Below are positions 60,546 through 64,000 of a DNA stretch of 64,000 bases, piece after piece. Position numbers and translations under genes: made by a program. Source of the stretch: Sulfurivermis fontis (GTDB taxonomy: Bacteria; Pseudomonadota; Gammaproteobacteria; Thiohalomonadales; Thiohalomonadaceae); contig NZ_AP018724.1 of NCBI RefSeq assembly GCF_004001245.1, positions 1,852,501 to 1,916,500 of the forward strand. Reading direction: 5' to 3'. Each line of letters opens with the position of its first letter. Within the stretch, counting starts at the first letter, position 1. Under the pieces are notes generated by a model. The model saw only the letters and a list, made by a program, of their open reading frames with translations, was not told the origin of the DNA and did not search any database.

Positions 60546-62168
60546 TCAAAGCTTGAACTCGTCGATGAGGCGGTTCAGCTCGCTGGCAAGACGCACCAGC
60601 TCCTCACTGCTCTGCGAGGTCTGCTTGGCCCCTTCCGAGGTCATGTCCGCCAAGTGGCTGATGCTGGCGATGTTGCGATTGATCTCCTCGGCCACGGCAC
60701 TCTGCTCTTCCGCCGCCGTGGCAATCTGGGCATTCATATCGGTGATGGTGGCCACCTCGCCGGCGATCATGCCCAGGCTCTCCGCGGCCTTCTCCACATG
60801 CTCGGAACCGGATTGTGCCCGCCCCTGGGCCGCCTCCATCGCCCGCACCGCATCGCGCACACCGCCCTGCAGGCGCTCGATCATGGCCTGGATTTCCTCG
60901 GTGGACTTCTGTGTGCGCGAGGCCAGGGTACGCACCTCGTCGGCCACCACGGCGAAGCCGCGCCCCTGCTCGCCGGCACGGGCGGCCTCGATGGCCGCAT
61001 TGAGCGCCAGCAGGTTGGTCTGCTCGGCAATGCCCTTGATGACATCCAGCACCATACCGATATTGGCGCTGTCACTCTCCACCTGCTGGATCACCTTGGC
61101 GGCATTCTCGATATCGCGAATCAGCACCTCGATGCCGCCCAGCGCTTCGGTGGCCACATAGGCGCCGGCCTTGGCCTCGTCGTCGGCGCCGCGCGAGGCC
61201 GCCGCCGTCTGGCTGGCATTGCGCGCCACCTCCTGCACCGTGGCGGCCATCTCATTCATTGCCGAGGCGACCATATCGGTTTCGCTGCGCTGTTCCATCA
61301 CCACACGCAACGTCTCCTCGGCCACGTTGGCAACGCGGTCGGACACCTCGGTCAGGCTGTGGGTGGCCTGGGACACGGAAAGCAGACTCTGACGGAACTT
61401 GTCGATCATGTGGTTGAAGGCATGCCCCATGGCCCCCACCTCGTCCTCTGCCTCGATGGTGACGCTGCGGCTGAGATCCTCATCCCGGGCCATGGTTTCC
61501 ATGGTGCTGCGCATGGCATTGATGCGGCTGATCACCACGCGGCGCACGGTATAGACCATCACCACCAGCCCCAGCACCAGGAGCAACAACTGAATGCCGG
61601 CAGAGATGAAGATGTTGCGGTTCACCTCGTCGTCCAGCTCCTTGAGCGAATAGCTGATGCGTACCGCGCCAACGACGGTATTTTCCTCCACCGGGTGGCA
61701 CATCAGGCAGTTGGTGCCGCGATAATCCTTCTCCGCCAGAATGGGATTGATGACGGTCAGCACACGGCCGCCACCGTTATCGCTGACATCGATGATGGCC
61801 TCGCCGGCCAGGGCGCGGCGGTCAAAGTCGTCGGTCGGGGCCTGGTGGTCGTAGCCGGGGCCGTACATCTTGGTGACGGGCTCGCCGCGCACGATGCGCG
61901 CATCGATGACGCCGGGACGGGAGAGGATTTTCTTGCGCAGCACATCGCGCTGGGCCATGGTGCCGGTCAGCATCATGGTGTTGATGCTGTCGAAATAGGA
62001 GTCGGCAGCGTCCTTGGTCTGCTGCTCCACCACTTCCAGCACCAGCCGCTTTTCGGTGCCGGCGGCAAACATCAGCGAGGCGGTCATCACCGCGGCGAAT
62101 ACCAGCACCAGGGCCAGGTTGATCTTTGCCTGCACGGACATCTGTCGGGTGGCGGACGGCTTGTTCAT
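60546..62168 (-). CDS. Chemoreceptor with periplasmic CXXCH haem-binding motif
   Basis: A 540-residue methyl-accepting protein. It has TM1 at about residues 16-36, a compact periplasmic domain (37-186), TM2 at about 188-208, HAMP (210-262) and the standard signalling domain with [18 protein letters not shown]. The periplasmic domain holds C154-L-M-C157-H158, a c-type haem site, just before TM2. Haem-bearing chemoreceptors such as DcrA of Desulfovibrio sense redox or oxygen. The ligand here is inferred. A terminator follows. Confidence 0.88.
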   Translation of the reverse strand: MNKPSATRQMSVQAKINLALVLVFAAVMTASLMFAAGTEKRLVLEVVEQQTKDAADSYFDSINTMMLTGTMAQRDVLRKKILSRPGVIDARIVRGEPVTKMYGPGYDHQAPTDDFDRRALAGEAIIDVSDNGGGRVLTVINPILAEKDYRGTNCLMCHPVEENTVVGAVRISYSLKELDDEVNRNIFISAGIQLLLLVLGLVVMVYTVRRVVISRINAMRSTMETMARDEDLSRSVTIEAEDEVGAMGHAFNHMIDKFRQSLLSVSQATHSLTEVSDRVANVAEETLRVVMEQRSETDMVASAMNEMAATVQEVARNASQTAAASRGADDEAKAGAYVATEALGGIEVLIRDIENAAKVIQQVESDSANIGMVLDVIKGIAEQTNLLALNAAIEAARAGEQGRGFAVVADEVRTLASRTQKSTEEIQAMIERLQGGVRDAVRAMEAAQGRAQSGSEHVEKAAESLGMIAGEVATITDMNAQIATAAEEQSAVAEEINRNIASISHLADMTSEGAKQTSQSSEELVRLASELNRLIDEFKL

Positions 62169-62381
62169 GAAATACCTCGATCACACTGTGGCAGCAGACA
62201 CTGGGAGCCACCATCGTTATATGTTTTATTAACTTATCAACACTTCCTTATTTGCCCGACTCGCATGCATTCCAGTGCTCTCTGGCTCCCCTATCGGCAG
62301 GCCTCTCACGTTCTGAAGGGGGAGGTCCACCGACACCGGAAGTGTGATCCACATCATACTCCGGCCGCAATGGTATCCGCA

Positions 62382-63686
62382 TCAGCCGTTGGTGTAATGG
62401 ACGCCCGCCGGCCCCTCCGGGCGATAAAACGCATATTGCGCCCCCCGCTCCCGCGCCTGATGCATGGCCAGCGCGGCCTTGTGCAACAGTTCCTCGGTTT
62501 CCGTGCCGTCTCCGGGATAGCGACTGATGCCGATGGCCGGGGTCAGGAACAGCTCATAGCCCTCCAGCCGCAGGGGTTGGGCGAACTCCAGCCTGAGACG
62601 CTGTGCCAGCGGCACCATTTCCTGCGCCGACAGCGCCTCCTTGTGCAGGATGGCGAACTCATCGCGCCCGAGCCGCGCCACGGTGTCACCCTCGCTCACT
62701 GCCTCTTTCAGGTGGCGCGCCAACAAGCCCTGAAAACGCTCCTCGGTGCGCCGCTCCATCCCCTCACCGAACAGCGCCGCGAGGTCGAAAGAGACATGCA
62801 GCACTCCTACCGCCAGGCCGAGGCGGCGTGCCTGCAGCAGGGCTTGGCCAAGACGATCGACGAACAGGATGCGGTTGGCCAGGCCGGTCATGGCGTCGTA
62901 GTGCAGCACGCGGTGCAGGCGCTGCTGCGCCAAAAGACGCCGGGTGATGTCTTTGCCGGTAGAGACGAAATGGGTGATATTGCCCTGCTCGTCCCGCACC
63001 GGGGTGATGGTCTTTTCCTCGTAATACAACTCGCCGTCCTTGCGCCGGTTGATGAACACATCGCAGAACGGCAGGCCATTGAGCAGCAACTTCCACATCT
63101 GTCCATAGAAGGCCGGCTCCTGAAAGCCCGAACGCAGCAGCGCCGGGGTACGGCCAATCACCTCGGCCTTGCTGTAACCGCTGATGTCCTCGAAGGCCGC
63201 GTTGACATACTCGATCACCCCCTCGCGGTTGGTAATCATCACCGCGTCCGCCGTCTGTTCCAGGGCGCGGGACATCTGCTTGGTCTGTGACTCCCGCTGG
63301 CGTGCCTCGGTGATATCGCTGGACAGGGTGGCGCAGTGCTGCACTCGGCCGGCCTCATCGTGCATGGGAAAGCTGCGGCTGCGCACCCAGCGCACCGTAC
63401 CGTCAGGCTGCTGGATACGATATTCGCCATGGAGGCCGGGCCAGCCGGCGGCCAGCCACTCCTCCACCTGCGGCACATCCTCAGGATGCACCGTGGCCAG
63501 AAACGAGGGGATGTCGTGGAACAGCCGCCCCCACAGGCGGGCGCAGGCGGGATTGCTGTACACCACCTTGCCGCGACAGCCTGCGGCCAACCAGAAGGCC
63601 TCGTCGATGGCACCGGCAAACTGCCGTAGGCCGCCGGCCTCATCGGCTGTCGCCGAAGGCGGCGATGAATGGAAGGAGTTGTCCAT
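62382..63686 (-). CDS. PAS-PAS-GGDEF signalling protein
   Basis: A 434-residue cytoplasmic protein with two PAS domains (about residues 20-125 and 135-250) and a C-terminal GGDEF-like domain (260-420). The catalytic motif is GRDEF, with Arg in the second position; the other positions match, so diguanylate cyclase activity is uncertain. The first PAS contains WVRSRSFPMHDEAGR, the second VMITNREGVIEYVN. The start is uncertain: 63686 fits the domain start, but the ribosome site is weak. Confidence 0.8.
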   Translation of the reverse strand: MDNSFHSSPPSATADEAGGLRQFAGAIDEAFWLAAGCRGKVVYSNPACARLWGRLFHDIPSFLATVHPEDVPQVEEWLAAGWPGLHGEYRIQQPDGTVRWVRSRSFPMHDEAGRVQHCATLSSDITEARQRESQTKQMSRALEQTADAVMITNREGVIEYVNAAFEDISGYSKAEVIGRTPALLRSGFQEPAFYGQMWKLLLNGLPFCDVFINRRKDGELYYEEKTITPVRDEQGNITHFVSTGKDITRRLLAQQRLHRVLHYDAMTGLANRILFVDRLGQALLQARRLGLAVGVLHVSFDLAALFGEGMERRTEERFQGLLARHLKEAVSEGDTVARLGRDEFAILHKEALSAQEMVPLAQRLRLEFAQPLRLEGYELFLTPAIGISRYPGDGTETEELLHKAALAMHQARERGAQYAFYRPEGPAGVHYTNG

Positions 63687-63771
63687 CGCGGTGTGACACC
63701 TGAGCGGAAACACGTCGGATCGTCATCCTATGACCGTGACCGAGAAGGCACAAGACTTTTTGTACCGCGCT

Positions 63772-63801
63772 TTGCCGCGCAAATTCCAGCCCGGCTATAA
63801 T
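63772..63801 (+). promoter_or_regulatory. Sigma-70 promoter of ettA
   Basis: TTGCCG at 63772-63777 and TATAAT at 63796-63801 are separated by 18 bases and lie about 40 bases before the ettA start codon. Confidence 0.6.
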
Positions 63802-63841
63802 GCCGCCTTCGGCAATTTCCTACCTTCGACAGCAAACAGCC

Positions 63842-64000
63842 ATGGCCCAATACGTAATGTCCATGCTCCACGTGAGCAAAGTCGTCCCGCCCAAGCGGCA
63901 GATCATCAAGGACATCTCCCTGTCCTTCTTCCCCGGCGCCAAGATCGGTCTGCTCGGCCTCAACGGCTCGGGCAAATCCACCGTGCTGCGCATCATGGCC
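63842..64000 (+). CDS. ettA: EttA ABC-F translation factor, N-terminal part (cut by window edge)
   Basis: The first 53 residues of an ABC-F protein. It begins MAQYVMSMLHVSKVVPPKRQ, as the EttA (energy-dependent translational throttle) family does. The first Walker A motif is GLNGSGKST at about residues 40-48. EttA gates the ribosome's entry into elongation in response to energy level. The rest lies beyond the window. Confidence 0.9.
   Translation, partial: MAQYVMSMLHVSKVVPPKRQIIKDISLSFFPGAKIGLLGLNGSGKSTVLRIMA

Overview
The window is 64 kb of high-GC (about 60-65% by eye), densely coded DNA with little mobile DNA. It looks like the chromosome of a free-living gammaproteobacterium. Supporting signs are gammaproteobacterial family members (BamC, GcvR, HtpX, Hsp15, FimX, EttA), a bamC-dapA-gcvR-bcp order like that of enterobacteria, and sulfur- and redox-flavoured genes (a DsrS-like protein, a tandem rhodanese, a SulP transporter, a Sco protein, a CbiX-type chelatase). 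A sulfur-oxidising Chromatiales-type lineage is my best guess; the sequence does not prove it.

Layout. 1-2.2 kb: a GAF-type signalling gene cut by the window edge, an HDOD gene, a small flagellar-like protein and nudF. 2.26-4.7 kb: molybdenum cofactor genes mobA-mobB-moeA. 4.7-7.8 kb: a histone H1-like protein and Lon protease. 8.2-12.8 kb: hemH, a DsrS-like gene, a metallopeptidase/VWA gene and a MoxR ATPase on one strand. 12.9-15.5 kb: thioredoxin, an IS1111-type transposase, hslR and a zinc-ribbon protein. 15.8-20.3 kb: a chemoreceptor with a FliA-like promoter, a response regulator and htpG with a sigma-32-like promoter. 20.4-27.6 kb: pgm, pyruvate phosphate dikinase, a KamA-type radical SAM enzyme and a rhodanese. 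27.8-30.2 kb: a LexA-like protein lacking the DNA-binding domain, Sco, psd and a small Cys-rich protein. 30.3-34.2 kb: a PilZ-like protein and a FimX-like protein. 34.3-40.8 kb: htpX, a SulP transporter, a class III cyclase with a TPR lipoprotein, and a REC-degenerate-GGDEF regulator. 40.9-47.6 kb: parC-cbiX-parE and a second chemoreceptor. 47.7-55.9 kb: WalJ-like hydrolase, bamC, dapA, gcvR, bcp, phoH-type ATPase, PerM-type permease and a LysR regulator. 56-64 kb: an RND pump operon with a palindromic operator candidate, a chemoreceptor with a CXXCH haem motif, a PAS-GGDEF protein and the start of ettA.

The most notable non-genic signal is a dispersed MITE family with five copies (153 bp short form, about 206 bp long form). 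Its ends resemble those of IS5, and most copies have 4-bp YTAR target duplications. Three of the five copies abut a stop codon that lies inside the target duplication. One copy sits inside a second repeat family built on GCAAAGACGCAAAG inverted arms. Recurring themes among the genes are c-di-GMP and chemotaxis signalling (HDOD, FimX, PilZ, two degenerate GGDEF proteins, three chemoreceptors) and proteostasis (Lon, HtpG, HtpX, Hsp15).
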